The notes beneath the pieces are model-generated. The model searched no databases. It saw only the letters and a program-made list of their open reading frames with translations, and had not been told where the DNA came from. A program made the translations under genes and the position numbers. From Acetobacter fallax (GTDB taxonomy: Bacteria > Pseudomonadota > Alphaproteobacteria > Acetobacterales > Acetobacteraceae), in contig NZ_WOSX01000007.1 of assembly GCF_011516735.1 (NCBI RefSeq), positions 62,001-126,000 of the forward strand: a stretch of DNA of 64,000 bases. Direction: 5' to 3'. Shown here in pieces: positions 52,895 through 60,334 of this stretch. Positions within the stretch are counted from its first letter, which is position 1; each line of letters opens with the position of its first letter.

Positions 52895-53982
52895 GGCCCG
52901 TCTCCGCGTGCTTTTGGGCCGGAAACGGAGGGACCAGGGCCGTTATCCACAAGGCGGCCCGCCCCATCAACATAAGAGTTAGATTCTAAGTTAGATAAGT
53001 TAAGGGCCGGAATCGCCGTTTCAGGCCAAAGACTTAGCTGCGATTCGTGCGTGCGAAGTCCCGATAGTCCTGCGTGTGATGTCCCGATAAGGGTTGCGTG
53101 TGAAATCCCGATACCATTCACATGGTTATCCACAGGAATTGTGGATAAGTCGGCCGGTAGGATGCGGAGCAATTCGCGCGCGCCGTCGCGCTCGATGCCC
53201 AGGCGATAGCCGGGCAACGACTGGCGGGCGGCGATATGCCGGATCTGGATGGCGAAATCCGAGACACGCACCAGGCTGCCGGATTTCGCATGCAGATGGG
53301 CGATCTCGAAGGTCCAGCCCGCACGCTGGCGGCCAGCATGCTTGCGGGCGATGCGATAGAGCCAGCGTTCGATGCCGCCGGTGAGGCGGAAATAGGCCGG
53401 GTCGATGGCAAGCACGAGCGAGCGGTCGATCACGCCGCGATAGAACCATTCGGGAATGACGATCTCGACACCAGCGGCGCGGCCCGTCTGGCTGGCACAG
53501 ATCTCCCATTCGGTGATCCAGGAGAACTGCTGACGGCGCCAGTTCTGGCCGTTGCGGATCGTAGTGGCGACCACGGTGGACTGGAGCCGGGTCAGTGCCG
53601 CCTTGAGTAGCCCATAATCCCGCGCTCCCGTCTGACGCCCGATACTGCTCAGAAGCTGATAGGGCGTGAAGCGCAGGAAGCGCGATGTCGTAAGACCAAG
53701 ATTTTCCGCCTCGACGATCTGGCTGGCGGCCCAGATCAGCACATCGGCGTCCCAGATCGTCGCCATGCCATGGTCGGGCATGCCGAAGACTTCGACACGG
53801 ACGTCACCGGCTTCATAGAAGATCGGCACCGTGCGCTTTGTCTTCGCGAGCGAGAAGAACGGTCGCTCCATCAGGTCGCGCTGATCGCGCGGGCTGGCAT
53901 CCCCGCCGGAGACCACGAACGGGTCGAGCCTGTTGCGTTCGCTTGCGCGCCTGGAACGCGGAATACCCGGCGCGGCATTCAT
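52891..53982 (-). CDS. repA: RepA replication initiator (RPA family)
   Basis: The 363-residue product matches the plasmid replication initiator protein A family: R-D-L-M-E-R-P-F-F-S-L-A-K near residue 36, then the conserved F-Y-R-G-V-I-D and R-W-L-Y-R-I-A-R-K-H segments. The C-terminal 110 residues are poorly conserved in character and are encoded by DNA full of repeats and DnaA boxes, so the origin appears to lie inside the gene. It overlaps the HTH gene upstream and parA downstream by 4 bp. Confidence 0.92.
   Translation of the reverse strand: MNAAPGIPRSRRASERNRLDPFVVSGGDASPRDQRDLMERPFFSLAKTKRTVPIFYEAGDVRVEVFGMPDHGMATIWDADVLIWAASQIVEAENLGLTTSRFLRFTPYQLLSSIGRQTGARDYGLLKAALTRLQSTVVATTIRNGQNWRRQQFSWITEWEICASQTGRAAGVEIVIPEWFYRGVIDRSLVLAIDPAYFRLTGGIERWLYRIARKHAGRQRAGWTFEIAHLHAKSGSLVRVSDFAIQIRHIAARQSLPGYRLGIERDGARELLRILPADLSTIPVDNHVNGIGISHATLIGTSHAGLSGLRTHESQLSLWPETAIPALNLSNLESNSYVDGAGRLVDNGPGPSVSGPKARGDGP
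52943..53148. other. Candidate replication origin (oriV) within the 3' part of repA
   Basis: Perfect DnaA boxes (TTATCCACA) lie at 52943-52951 and 53126-53134, and an inverted one at 53140-53148, 5 bp from the second. Three tandem repeats start at 53048, 53071 and 53095 (period 23-24 bp, core TGCGTGyGAArTCCCGATA). An AT-rich stretch at 52971-53003 has AGTTAGAT twice. This set (DnaA boxes, iterons, unwinding region) is the usual make-up of an iteron origin. Confidence 0.75.
53048..53115 (-). repeat. Three iteron-like direct repeats in repA
   Basis: Three copies of about 21 bp, spaced 23 and 24 bp apart, share TGCGTG at the left and TCCCGATA at the right. They lie in coding sequence yet stay similar at the DNA level. 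They probably bind RepA. Confidence 0.75.
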
Positions 53983-54230
53983 CGTGGGTCATGCCCGGCG
54001 GCACGCGCCGCGTCATAATTCGGGTCGGAGGTGGATTTGCACGCACCGGCGGCTGCCCATACGTCGAGGTCATCGATCAGATAGACGACGCGACCACCAA
54101 GCTTGCGGAACGTCGGTCCTGTACCGTGGCAGCGATATTTTTCCAGTGTGCGCGGCGAAAGTCCGAGAATTTGCGCAGCCTCATGGGTGCGCAGATAGCG
54201 CGCCGGTGAGGGCGTGGGTCTGTTGAGCAT
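53979..54230 (-). CDS. AlpA/excisionase-like helix-turn-helix protein
   Basis: The 83-residue product contains Y-L-R-T-H-E-A-A-Q-I-L-G-L-S-P-R-T-L-E-K (residues 12-31), a MerR-type HTH of the AlpA/excisionase group, and G-G-R-V-V-Y at the wing. It is the first gene of the repA-parA-traF operon, overlapping repA by 4 bp, and may regulate that operon or excision. An inverted repeat lies about 84 bp upstream. Confidence 0.88.
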   Translation of the reverse strand: MLNRPTPSPARYLRTHEAAQILGLSPRTLEKYRCHGTGPTFRKLGGRVVYLIDDLDVWAAAGACKSTSDPNYDAARAAGHDPR

Positions 54231-54313
54231 GATATGCCTCCGTCCGGTTTTGAAGCGTCGCGGCGAAGTCGCGGCGGATCGGGATGACGGTGGCGAAGAA
54301 AGCAGGCGTTGGG

Positions 54314-54347
54314 GGTGGACGAAGATTTTTCAGACTCAGTGTCCACC
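54314..54347. promoter_or_regulatory. Inverted repeat upstream of the HTH-repA operon
   Basis: GGTGGAC and GTCCACC face each other across a 20-bp AT-rich spacer in the 222-bp gap before the HTH gene. It may be an operator for that protein or part of the operon promoter. Confidence 0.4.
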
Positions 54348-54452
54348 TTCGGCGGACCATGACGCGCGCAAGAGTTACCGTGCGCAGCCGGGCGCAGGCC
54401 AGCGTCGAAAAAATGGAGGGAAACAGCGCAGGAGAGCGAAAAACGGCTGATG

Positions 54453-55239
54453 CTATTTGCCGTGTAAGAAATCCAGGTAACCGCCGTTTACCCGGTTCTC
54501 TGCGTCCTGAATCAGGCGATCCGCAAAGCGCCGCGCCGCAGTGTTCTTCCACTCGATGGAAGGTAAAATCGCCTGCCATGAACGGCCGGCGGCTATGGCG
54601 ACCTCACGTGGGCCGCCACCAATTTCCTGAATGTCGAAGGCGATCAGAAGCTGAATCTGCCGCGCACGCTGGAGCGGCGTGAGCTGGAGCGCGCGTGGAA
54701 GCAGGGCAACGCGGCTGCCACGCAGATGCCGGAAAAAGCGCAACGCCACGTCGAGACGAAGCTCGCCGGCAGCGTCCAGCGGCAGCAGCACGGCGGGGCG
54801 TTGCAAGGCCGAAGGGTCCAGAAGCCGAAGAAAGAGATCGCCAACCGCGTCGCCGATCGTAAGCCACCCGCCATCCGCATCGTCGTGACGGGCCAGGATA
54901 TTCCCCAGCATGGCGGGTTCGATCGGGGTCACCGTCGCGAAACCCGAGGGTGCCGGCGTGAGAATCAGCGTGGCCGGGGAGACCTCGGGCCTCCAGACCA
55001 TGCGGCCGCGGCGGGCGGGTTCATCGGGAGCATGGACAAAAGCCCAACCCCCAGCGTTCGGCGAACGCCGCGCGCTCTGCGGCGGCGTCCGTTGCCCGGC
55101 GGGCGATGCGTCGTTGCAGGCGGGCATACTCGCGACGGTACGTCGCGTTGCGGCGCAGGAACTCGACGGCGAAACCGGAACGGTCCAGAGTGCTGATACG
55201 GTCGCGTATTTCCTGTGAACGCCAGAAGGATGTCGGCAT
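54453..55239 (-). pseudogene. Transcriptional-regulator-like (DUF6499) plus DUF2285 gene split by a 1-base frameshift
   Basis: The first frame starts at 55239 (GGGAGG upstream) with MPTSFWRSQEIRDRISTLDR, a DUF6499-like domain, and runs to a stop at 55021. The second frame, ending at 54453, carries a DUF2285-like domain (A-L-Q-L-T-P-L-Q-R-A-R ... G-G-Y-L-D-F-L). Dropping one T from the four-T run at 55038-55041 (leftward reading) joins them as W-G-L-G-F-V-H-A-P-D, giving about 262 residues, the usual size of the fused protein. It is either broken, a sequencing error, or a programmed shift. Confidence 0.75.
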
Positions 55240-55377
55240 GGTGACCTCCCTGTCTGGCCCCTCATACGGCAAGGGGGCAGCCTCAATTAGCCGGATCGGA
55301 ACCGCGAGCGCATAGACCCTGATTTTCTATTGGGGAGAGTGCCGTGGGGGACCAGCGCGTGGGCCGGCGAAGCCCGG

Positions 55378-55641
55378 CTATTGCAGGCGCGGCTCCAGCA
55401 AATGCCGGTAGCCGGCTTTGGTCATCCAGCGCGCCCGTGCAAGATGGTTGTCGTAAACAGCCCTGGCGCGCACGGGTTCACAGACAGGATCGATTTTGAA
55501 CAGCACCGCAACGACTTCGCGCCAGTCGGCACCTTCCTCGTCGGCGATCAGGAGGCGGAGATAAAGGTCGAGATGCTGCTCGTCATAGGCGTTCACACGC
55601 GCCGTCAGAGGCGGGTGATCCTGGAAGGATGGGTGGGTCAT
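55378..55641 (-). CDS. Small DUF2285-like protein
   Basis: The 87-residue product has D-L-Y-L-R-L-L-I-A-D-E-E-G-A-D-W-R-E-V and H-L-A-R-A-R-W-M-T-K-A-G-Y-R-H-L-L, which resemble the DUF2285 helical core. Such small proteins occur beside the longer DUF2285 gene in related elements. DNA binding is suspected, not shown. The ATG at 55641 is used; codons further upstream do not fit. Confidence 0.65.
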   Translation of the reverse strand: MTHPSFQDHPPLTARVNAYDEQHLDLYLRLLIADEEGADWREVVAVLFKIDPVCEPVRARAVYDNHLARARWMTKAGYRHLLEPRLQ

Positions 55642-55771
55642 GACGATCCCTCGTGATAGCGCTGTTGGATCGGTTCGATAACAAATTCGTGGAATGACGA
55701 CCGTTCGACGGTTCCGCGCTGACGCAAAAAACAACGCGGGGCCGAGTGGGAAGGCTGCGCGGCCAGGCCGA

Positions 55772-56056
55772 TCAGGACGGCGCGCGTCTGCGACGGCCCG
55801 CATCCTGTCGCGTCTGTGGATCGGAAGTCTCGTGAAGAAACATGACACCACGCCCTTGCCCGGACTCGATGAACAGGATGCCCGCTGCTTCCAGCGCGCG
55901 GCGGACCTGGTCGATCGTGCCCTCATGGACACCAAGGCCACGCTCGGATTCAAGGCGCTTGAGCGCGGTCAATGCTACGAGGGCTTTTTCAGCGAGCCGT
56001 TCCTGTGTCCAGTTCAGGAGTGCCCGTGCCGCCCTTACCTGTCGGCCAGTGATCAT
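55772..56056 (-). CDS. XRE-family transcriptional regulator
   Basis: The 94-residue product has a Cro/CI-type HTH (residues about 5-60: Q-V-R-A-A-R-A-L-L-N-W-T-Q-E-R-L-A-E-K, then T-I-D-Q-V-R-R-A-L-E) with G-R-G-V-M-F near the end. A strong promoter overlapped by a 21-bp palindrome lies 40 bp upstream, so autoregulation is likely. It may control the neighbouring element genes. Confidence 0.88.
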   Translation of the reverse strand: MITGRQVRAARALLNWTQERLAEKALVALTALKRLESERGLGVHEGTIDQVRRALEAAGILFIESGQGRGVMFLHETSDPQTRQDAGRRRRAPS

Positions 56057-56095
56057 CCATGATCACATCCGACATGCAGGGCATGCACACCAGAA

Positions 56096-56129
56096 ATACG
56101 ACTATAATAGTCGTATAATGGAGATTCAA
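56096..56129 (-). promoter_or_regulatory. Promoter with overlapping palindrome upstream of the XRE gene
   Basis: ATACGACTAT and its exact reverse complement flank one central A (56096-56116). Leftward, a TTGAAT -35 (56124-56129) and a TATAGT -10 (56101-56106) are 17 bp apart, and the palindrome covers the -10 and spacer. This is a classic repressor site. Confidence 0.75.
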
Positions 56130-56236
56130 TATCGTTCTTTCAGTTGGATAGTGAGGAAACACCGGCGTCCTGCTTCTGATAGGACCGTCAGTGGGGTCCG
56201 CCGTCGGTACGGGCGACCAGACGAAAAGACCCCCGC

Positions 56237-56389
56237 TTACGCGGAGGCCTCCCCGTCGTGGCATTTTGCTGCGAATTGCGCGCATACCTGGTTCAGTTCA
56301 CGCTCGATTTTGGCCCGCTCACGACGGCTGAGGTGAAAGCTGGTCAGTTCGGCGCGCAGCATCTGGATCTGGTCGTGTAGCGTGGTCAT
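56237..56389 (-). CDS. Small conserved-type hypothetical protein (50 residues)
   Basis: The product begins MTTLHDQIQMLRAELTSFHL and is a charged amphipathic helix throughout (S-R-R-E-R-A-K-I-E-R-E-L-N-Q-V). AGGAG lies 7 nt before the ATG. The regular heptad-like pattern suggests a coiled coil. Function is unknown. A stem-loop element lies about 82 bp upstream. Confidence 0.65.
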   Translation of the reverse strand: MTTLHDQIQMLRAELTSFHLSRRERAKIERELNQVCAQFAAKCHDGEASA

Positions 56390-56729
56390 CGTCCTGCTCC
56401 TTTCGTTTTTCGAAGACAGGCCGTCGCCTCATGCGCGCGTGAATCGGGTCAAGGATCGCCGCAGGCGACCGCCCCAGCGGCGCGCGGGGGAGCCGATTTT
56501 GTCTGGTGTGCCCGTAGGGTGCGCCGGGCAAAATTGGGGGGACCGCGCGTCCTTGAGGCGGTTCACGCCGGGCATGGTACAATGGGAAGGCTGAGGGAAG
56601 CCCTGTTCCCCTTTCTTGCCCACACATTGGCAGATTGGGCGCGGCGCGACTGGTGCGCCCACCCGCCGGTTCGCGATCGGTCATGCGAAGGCCCCACCCG
56701 GACCGGCCGGGCGGGGGATCGCTGGCACC
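56390..56729. other. 340-bp stretch without a gene
   Basis: No coding frame is convincing. It contains the ribosome site of the 50-residue gene and one stem-loop element at 56471-56537. Confidence 0.6.
56471..56537. repeat. Stem-loop element A
   Basis: A GC-rich block with C-A-G-C-G-G is followed by an outer stem CCGATTTTG/CAAAATTGG (56493-56501 with 56529-56537, one G-U pair) and an inner hairpin GTGCCC-GTA-GGGTGC (56508-56522). It has the same layout as elements at 57.2 and 60.1 kb. Confidence 0.5.
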
Positions 56730-57056
56730 TCAGTCGCCGTTGCGGCGGCCGTTGGGGCGGGACCAGATCAGGCTGTAGCCCTCGCCGTCCTCGTCATCGA
56801 AGAGGTTGGCGAAGATCGGGGCGTTGAAGCTCGGATCGTCGAGCTTGAGGCTCAGATAGTCGCGCCCCTCGTTGGAGCGCCGGGACCAGGCCGCTCCGAT
56901 CTCGACCCGGCCGACGAAGACGCGGTGGCTGGGGGCATTTTCGTTCAGGCGCGTGGTCTCGGGGGCGATGCGGACGTTGGGGGTCTGGAGCGAGAGGGTG
57001 ACGATCTCGCCGTTATATCCGTTGCCGACTTTCTTGAAGGTGCCGATGGTAGCCAT
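56730..57056 (-). CDS. DUF736 family protein (copy 2)
   Basis: The 108-residue product starts MATIGTFKKVGNGYNGEIVT and has the DUF736 core with R-V-F-V-G-R-V-E-I-G-A-A-W and D-D-P-S-F-N-A-P-I-F-A-N-L-F. It is only distantly similar to the copy at 49.9 kb, so the two are old paralogues rather than a recent duplication. Function is unknown. A stem-loop element lies about 100 bp upstream. Confidence 0.9.
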   Translation of the reverse strand: MATIGTFKKVGNGYNGEIVTLSLQTPNVRIAPETTRLNENAPSHRVFVGRVEIGAAWSRRSNEGRDYLSLKLDDPSFNAPIFANLFDDEDGEGYSLIWSRPNGRRNGD

Positions 57057-57652
57057 GATACTGCTCCGTGATCTCTGTTACCGAGCCCGCACCATTGCGG
57101 CCTCGATGGCGATCGGACAGACGGAGGCGAGCGGCGGCGCATCCCGTAGGGACCGAAGCGCAGCGGAGGACGGCGGGACGGAATTTTCTTGTTTCGCGAG
57201 GAATGACGGCGCAGCCGTCAGGGGAAGAAAATTATGGACCGCTGTTGCGCCATGGCCGATCGAGGCGCAGCCGACCTTCGGCTAGATCAGCCATCTTGAG
57301 AGGCGGCATGCGTGCGCGGCCCGACAGAGCACACATCACGGAGACTATGGCCACCCGCGCCCCACGCAAGTGTCGGCCAGGAAGGGGAAGGCATCGTCAT
57401 GCCCTGCTTCCGACCCTGCACACGCCCCGTTCCGGGACTGCGTTTCGCACGGACACGCCCTGCCTTCCGGGATTCCACCGGCCGATGCTGACAGGAAGCG
57501 CTGGACGTCCACGCTCCAGGGAAAGAGCACCTTCAGCCAATATGCTGCAATCAGGGCCTCATCGATCGCTCCTGCCATACCCTCCTGACAGCGAGGCGGC
57601 CAGATGCGAAAGCCCCCGATCCTGTCCTGCCTCGCCGGTTGCCAGAGCGGTG
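57057..57652. other. 596-bp stretch without a convincing gene
   Basis: Several open frames cross it, but none has a ribosome site or recognisable sequence; the long rightward one continues antisense over the next gene. It contains stem-loop element B at 57158-57233 near its left end. The right half (57.3-57.65 kb) shows nothing I can name. Confidence 0.55.
57158..57233. repeat. Stem-loop element B
   Basis: The block GCGCAGCGGAGGACGGCGGG (57158-57177) is followed by outer stem AATTTTCTT/AAGAAAATT (57182-57190 with 57225-57233) and inner hairpin TGACGGC-GCA-GCCGTCA (57204-57220). The block matches element C in 16 of 20 bases, all differences being transitions. Confidence 0.6.
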
Positions 57653-58093
57653 TCAGACCCGCGCGATATTGCCGCCGGACGGTCCGGGTGGGGCCACGGT
57701 TGTAAAGCGGATGAAAGCGGTGACGCCCACCGCGATCGCGCCGATGATGGAGAAAAAGAGCTGCCACGCCGGAGACGGCATCAGCATCTGGGCGATCCCA
57801 TGTGTCGTGCTGTAGCCCATGATAATGGCGGGCACCGTATAGAGCAGGACGATCAGCAGCTTGAGCCACATCCACGGCACCAAGGCGAAGGCGACCTGGC
57901 CAATAACGAAGGTTGCAGCGCCCGCGACGAAACCGACGATGATCCCGCCGACAACACCAGCACCCGCACCATACGCCCAGAACCCGGCCATCAGACCCAT
58001 GGCGCAGGGCAGGGCGAAGACTGCCACGGTAAAGAACAACCAGCACAGGAAGCCAATGCCGGCGACGAGCAGGAAGGGAGCAAGGATGAACAT
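57653..58093 (-). CDS. Polytopic membrane protein of unknown function
   Basis: From the ATG at 58093 (GGAG 9 nt upstream) the product is 146 residues with about five membrane helices and many Gly/Ala/Val (M-F-I-L-A-P-F-L-L-V-A-G-I-G at the start, G-V-V-G-G-I-I-V-G-F-V-A-G-A inside). Longer versions would add a Trp-rich N-terminus that looks artificial. No transporter signature is seen. It stands alone between the DUF736 gene and the toxin-antitoxin pair. Confidence 0.65.
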   Translation of the reverse strand: MFILAPFLLVAGIGFLCWLFFTVAVFALPCAMGLMAGFWAYGAGAGVVGGIIVGFVAGAATFVIGQVAFALVPWMWLKLLIVLLYTVPAIIMGYSTTHGIAQMLMPSPAWQLFFSIIGAIAVGVTAFIRFTTVAPPGPSGGNIARV

Positions 58094-58334
58094 GGCGGCG
58101 GTCTCCGTGCAACCGACAATGTCGGACGGTCGCGCCTGCCACCACCACCACGGCGCAACCCGCATTATAGCGCAGATGATACGGTGACCGGAACGAAAAT
58201 CCGCGCGGCTTACGTCCCGCCGGTGACGATATCATCGAAATCTATCGCTGGTATGCGGACGTTGCGGTCAATCAGGTCGAGCGTTATTGCCTTCCCCCGT
58301 GATCCGGTGGCGTTGCGAAGAACCTTGCGATCCA

Positions 58335-58349
58335 TAGCACCTGGTGCTA
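58335..58349. promoter_or_regulatory. Palindrome upstream of toxin-antitoxin operon
   Basis: TAGCACC and GGTGCTA flank one central T, 12 bp before the toxin start. TTGCGA (58325-58330) and TACATA (58348-58353) could be a promoter spaced 17 bp. Autoregulatory dyads of this kind are usual for HigBA-type pairs. Confidence 0.6.
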
Positions 58350-58360
58350 CATAGGAGGTC

Positions 58361-58747
58361 ATGACCAATGCCGAGCCATCCCAGCGGGCATTCAAGACCG
58401 CCTGGTTCGCCAGGGCGGCCCGGAAAGCTCGCATCAAAGACGATGAACTCTGCAAAGCGATCCGGGAGGTCATGAAGGGTCAGGCCGTCGATCTGGGTGG
58501 TGGTGTCTTCAAGAAGCGCCTGAACAAGAACCTGCATCGCAGCATTATTCTTGCGAAAGGCGGTCGATACTGGATCTACGCCTATCTGTTCGCGAAGAAG
58601 GACCGGGACAATATCGATAGCGATGAACTGGAAGACTTCCGGACCCTCGCCAAAGCCTATGCCGTGCTGACCGGGGAACAGGTCGAACGGCTTTTGAAGG
58701 ATCGAGACCTGACGGAGATATGCCATGGCGATGAAGAGAAAAAATAG
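58361..58747 (+). CDS. Type II toxin, RelE/HigB-like
   Basis: The 128-residue product has the family pattern F-K-T-A-W-F-A-R-A-A-R-K near residue 11, L-G-G-G-V-F-K-K-R-L-N near 45, H-R-S-I-I-L-A and Y-W-I-Y-A-Y-L-F-A-K-K-D-R, matching RelE-superfamily mRNA-cleaving toxins. AGGAGG is very close (2 nt) to the ATG. The antitoxin gene follows, overlapping by 23 bp, the reversed order known for higBA. Confidence 0.85.
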   Translation: MTNAEPSQRAFKTAWFARAARKARIKDDELCKAIREVMKGQAVDLGGGVFKKRLNKNLHRSIILAKGGRYWIYAYLFAKKDRDNIDSDELEDFRTLAKAYAVLTGEQVERLLKDRDLTEICHGDEEKK

Positions 58748-59054
58748 CTTCCGGAGCGACATTTCCGAGGCCATTCATTCCGGGGCGGTAATGCTGCACA
58801 AGGTCGGCGCGCTCGACAAGGCGACGATGCGTGATTTTGACACGCGCCATCTGGTGGTGCCCCCTGCGATCGAGCCGATCGAGATCAAGCGTCTCCGCGA
58901 GGCGAACAATGTCAGCCAGCCGGTCTTCGCGCGGTATCTGAACACGAGCGAAAGCACGGTCGAGAAGTGGGAGAGCGGCGCCAAACGGCCGAGCGGGATG
59001 GCGCTCAAGCTGTTGAGCGTCATTCAGAAGCACGGTCTTGAGGTTCTTGCCTGA
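58725..59054 (+). CDS. HTH antitoxin, HigA/NadS-like
   Basis: The 109-residue product has a C-terminal XRE-type HTH (I-K-R-L-R-E-A-N-N-V-S-Q-P-V-F-A-R-Y-L-N, residues about 53-72, then S-T-V-E-K-W-E-S-G). The N-terminal half should bind the toxin. GGAG lies upstream of the ATG at 58725; a second ATG two codons on is possible. The pair would stabilise the element in the host. Confidence 0.88.
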   Translation: MAMKRKNSFRSDISEAIHSGAVMLHKVGALDKATMRDFDTRHLVVPPAIEPIEIKRLREANNVSQPVFARYLNTSESTVEKWESGAKRPSGMALKLLSVIQKHGLEVLA

Positions 59055-59084
59055 GACGCTGGCTTGCGGGGAAGGAGAGAGCGC

Positions 59085-60014
59085 TCACGCGCCGCCTCCG
59101 AACCGCAGGACCGGGATACCGAGCCGCTTTGCCTTGTCGGCCAGATTTTCCTGGATGCCTGAACCGGGGAAGACGATGACGCCGATCGGCATAGTGTCGA
59201 GCAGCGCATCGTTACGACGGAAGGGCGCCGCCTTGGCATGCCTGGTCCAGTCCGGCTTGAAGGCGATCTGCACGATATCGCGGTGATCGGCCCAACGTGA
59301 GGCAATGAACTCAGCACCTTTGGGCGAGCCACCGTGGAGCAGCACCATGTCGGGATGCTTGGCCCGCACCTTATCCAGCCGGTCCCAGATCAGGATATGG
59401 TCGTCGAAGTCCAGGCCCCCGGTCACGACCACCTTGGGGCCGGGCGGGACCAGCAACTCGCCCTCGGCGCGGCGTCGGGCGTTGAGGAAATCGCGGCTGT
59501 CGATCATGGAGGCCGTCATGGTGCGACGTGACACCAGCGAGCCGGCCTTCGGACGCCACGCGCTCAGGGTCAGGCGCTCGAACTGCTCCTGCGCCTCGTC
59601 GCGGAAGATCTCGTAGGCGTTGCGGCGCTCGATCAGGGTCAGCCCTTCGGCGATCAGCCGCTCCAGTTCCACCGAGCGGATCTCGCTGCCATCCTGTTCC
59701 TGCTGGCTCCGTTTCTGCGCCTGCTCGTTGCGGTCAAGCTCACGCTCAACCTGGCCGACCATGCGGTGGAAGATGTTCACGGTGGACCAGAGCAATGCTT
59801 CGAGATCGGCTTCCAGCCGTGTGTCGGTCAGCGTCGCAGCGATGGCGTCGAAGATGTCGGCCACAGCACCCCCGATGCGCTGCGCTTCGGGTAGCGGCCT
59901 GGGGTCCGGCTCGTCCGCGAAGGGACGGTAGCCATACATCTGGAGTTCGGTCAGCACATGCGCGGTGGATGAAGCGGCGTGCGGCGGTTCGAAATCGTCG
60001 GTCATGCGGGTCAT
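59085..60014 (-). CDS. DUF2493 (SLOG-like) domain protein
   Basis: The 309-residue product has a helical N-terminal half and a C-terminal Rossmann-like domain: K-V-V-V-T-G-G-L-D-F-D-D near residue 195, L-L-H-G-G-S-P-K-G-A-E near 225 and F-P-G-S-G near 285. This is the DUF2493 pattern, a SLOG-type nucleotide-binding family. Its role in conjugative elements is unknown. Stem-loop element C lies about 106 bp upstream. Confidence 0.85.
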   Translation of the reverse strand: MTRMTDDFEPPHAASSTAHVLTELQMYGYRPFADEPDPRPLPEAQRIGGAVADIFDAIAATLTDTRLEADLEALLWSTVNIFHRMVGQVERELDRNEQAQKRSQQEQDGSEIRSVELERLIAEGLTLIERRNAYEIFRDEAQEQFERLTLSAWRPKAGSLVSRRTMTASMIDSRDFLNARRRAEGELLVPPGPKVVVTGGLDFDDHILIWDRLDKVRAKHPDMVLLHGGSPKGAEFIASRWADHRDIVQIAFKPDWTRHAKAAPFRRNDALLDTMPIGVIVFPGSGIQENLADKAKRLGIPVLRFGGGA

Positions 60015-60334
60015 GAGGCTGTCCTCCCAGGTCTCCGGCTGCGCCCTTCGCGGCCTTTCCGGGGGCGGACAGCGGCAGACCAGGGACGGGCCGGAACCGC
60101 GCGCTGGCGCGCGGCCGCAGCACAGCGAAGGATGGCAGGGGGCCGGCTATTTTGCCTCGCGATGTAAAGCGCCCCCACAGGGCGCGACGGAAAATAGCCG
60201 GCTCACGCCATTGAAGGCCCGGCCCGGCTGACGCCCGCTCCCCACTTGAAAGGCCGGGGCGCGGACCTGCCGGACGGGAGGCACGACAGGCCCGCCGACA
60301 GAAGACGGCCCCCCCACTCCTCTTTCCGGCCCGC
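60015..60334. other. 320-bp stretch without a gene
   Basis: No believable coding frame is present. The main feature is stem-loop element C at 60120-60202. Confidence 0.6.
60120..60202. repeat. Stem-loop element C
   Basis: The block GCACAGCGAAGGATGGCAGG (60120-60139) is followed by a perfect 12-bp outer stem GCCGGCTATTTT/AAAATAGCCGGC (60142-60153 with 60191-60202) and an inner hairpin GCGCCC-CCACA-GGGCGC (60169-60185). It is the strongest of three related elements. Confidence 0.65.

Noticed and set aside
57068-58354. Rightward open frame of 428 codons
   Set aside because: The residue mix (Arg, Pro, Ala, Asp, His runs) is that of an antisense frame; it covers stem-loop element B and a real leftward membrane-protein gene.
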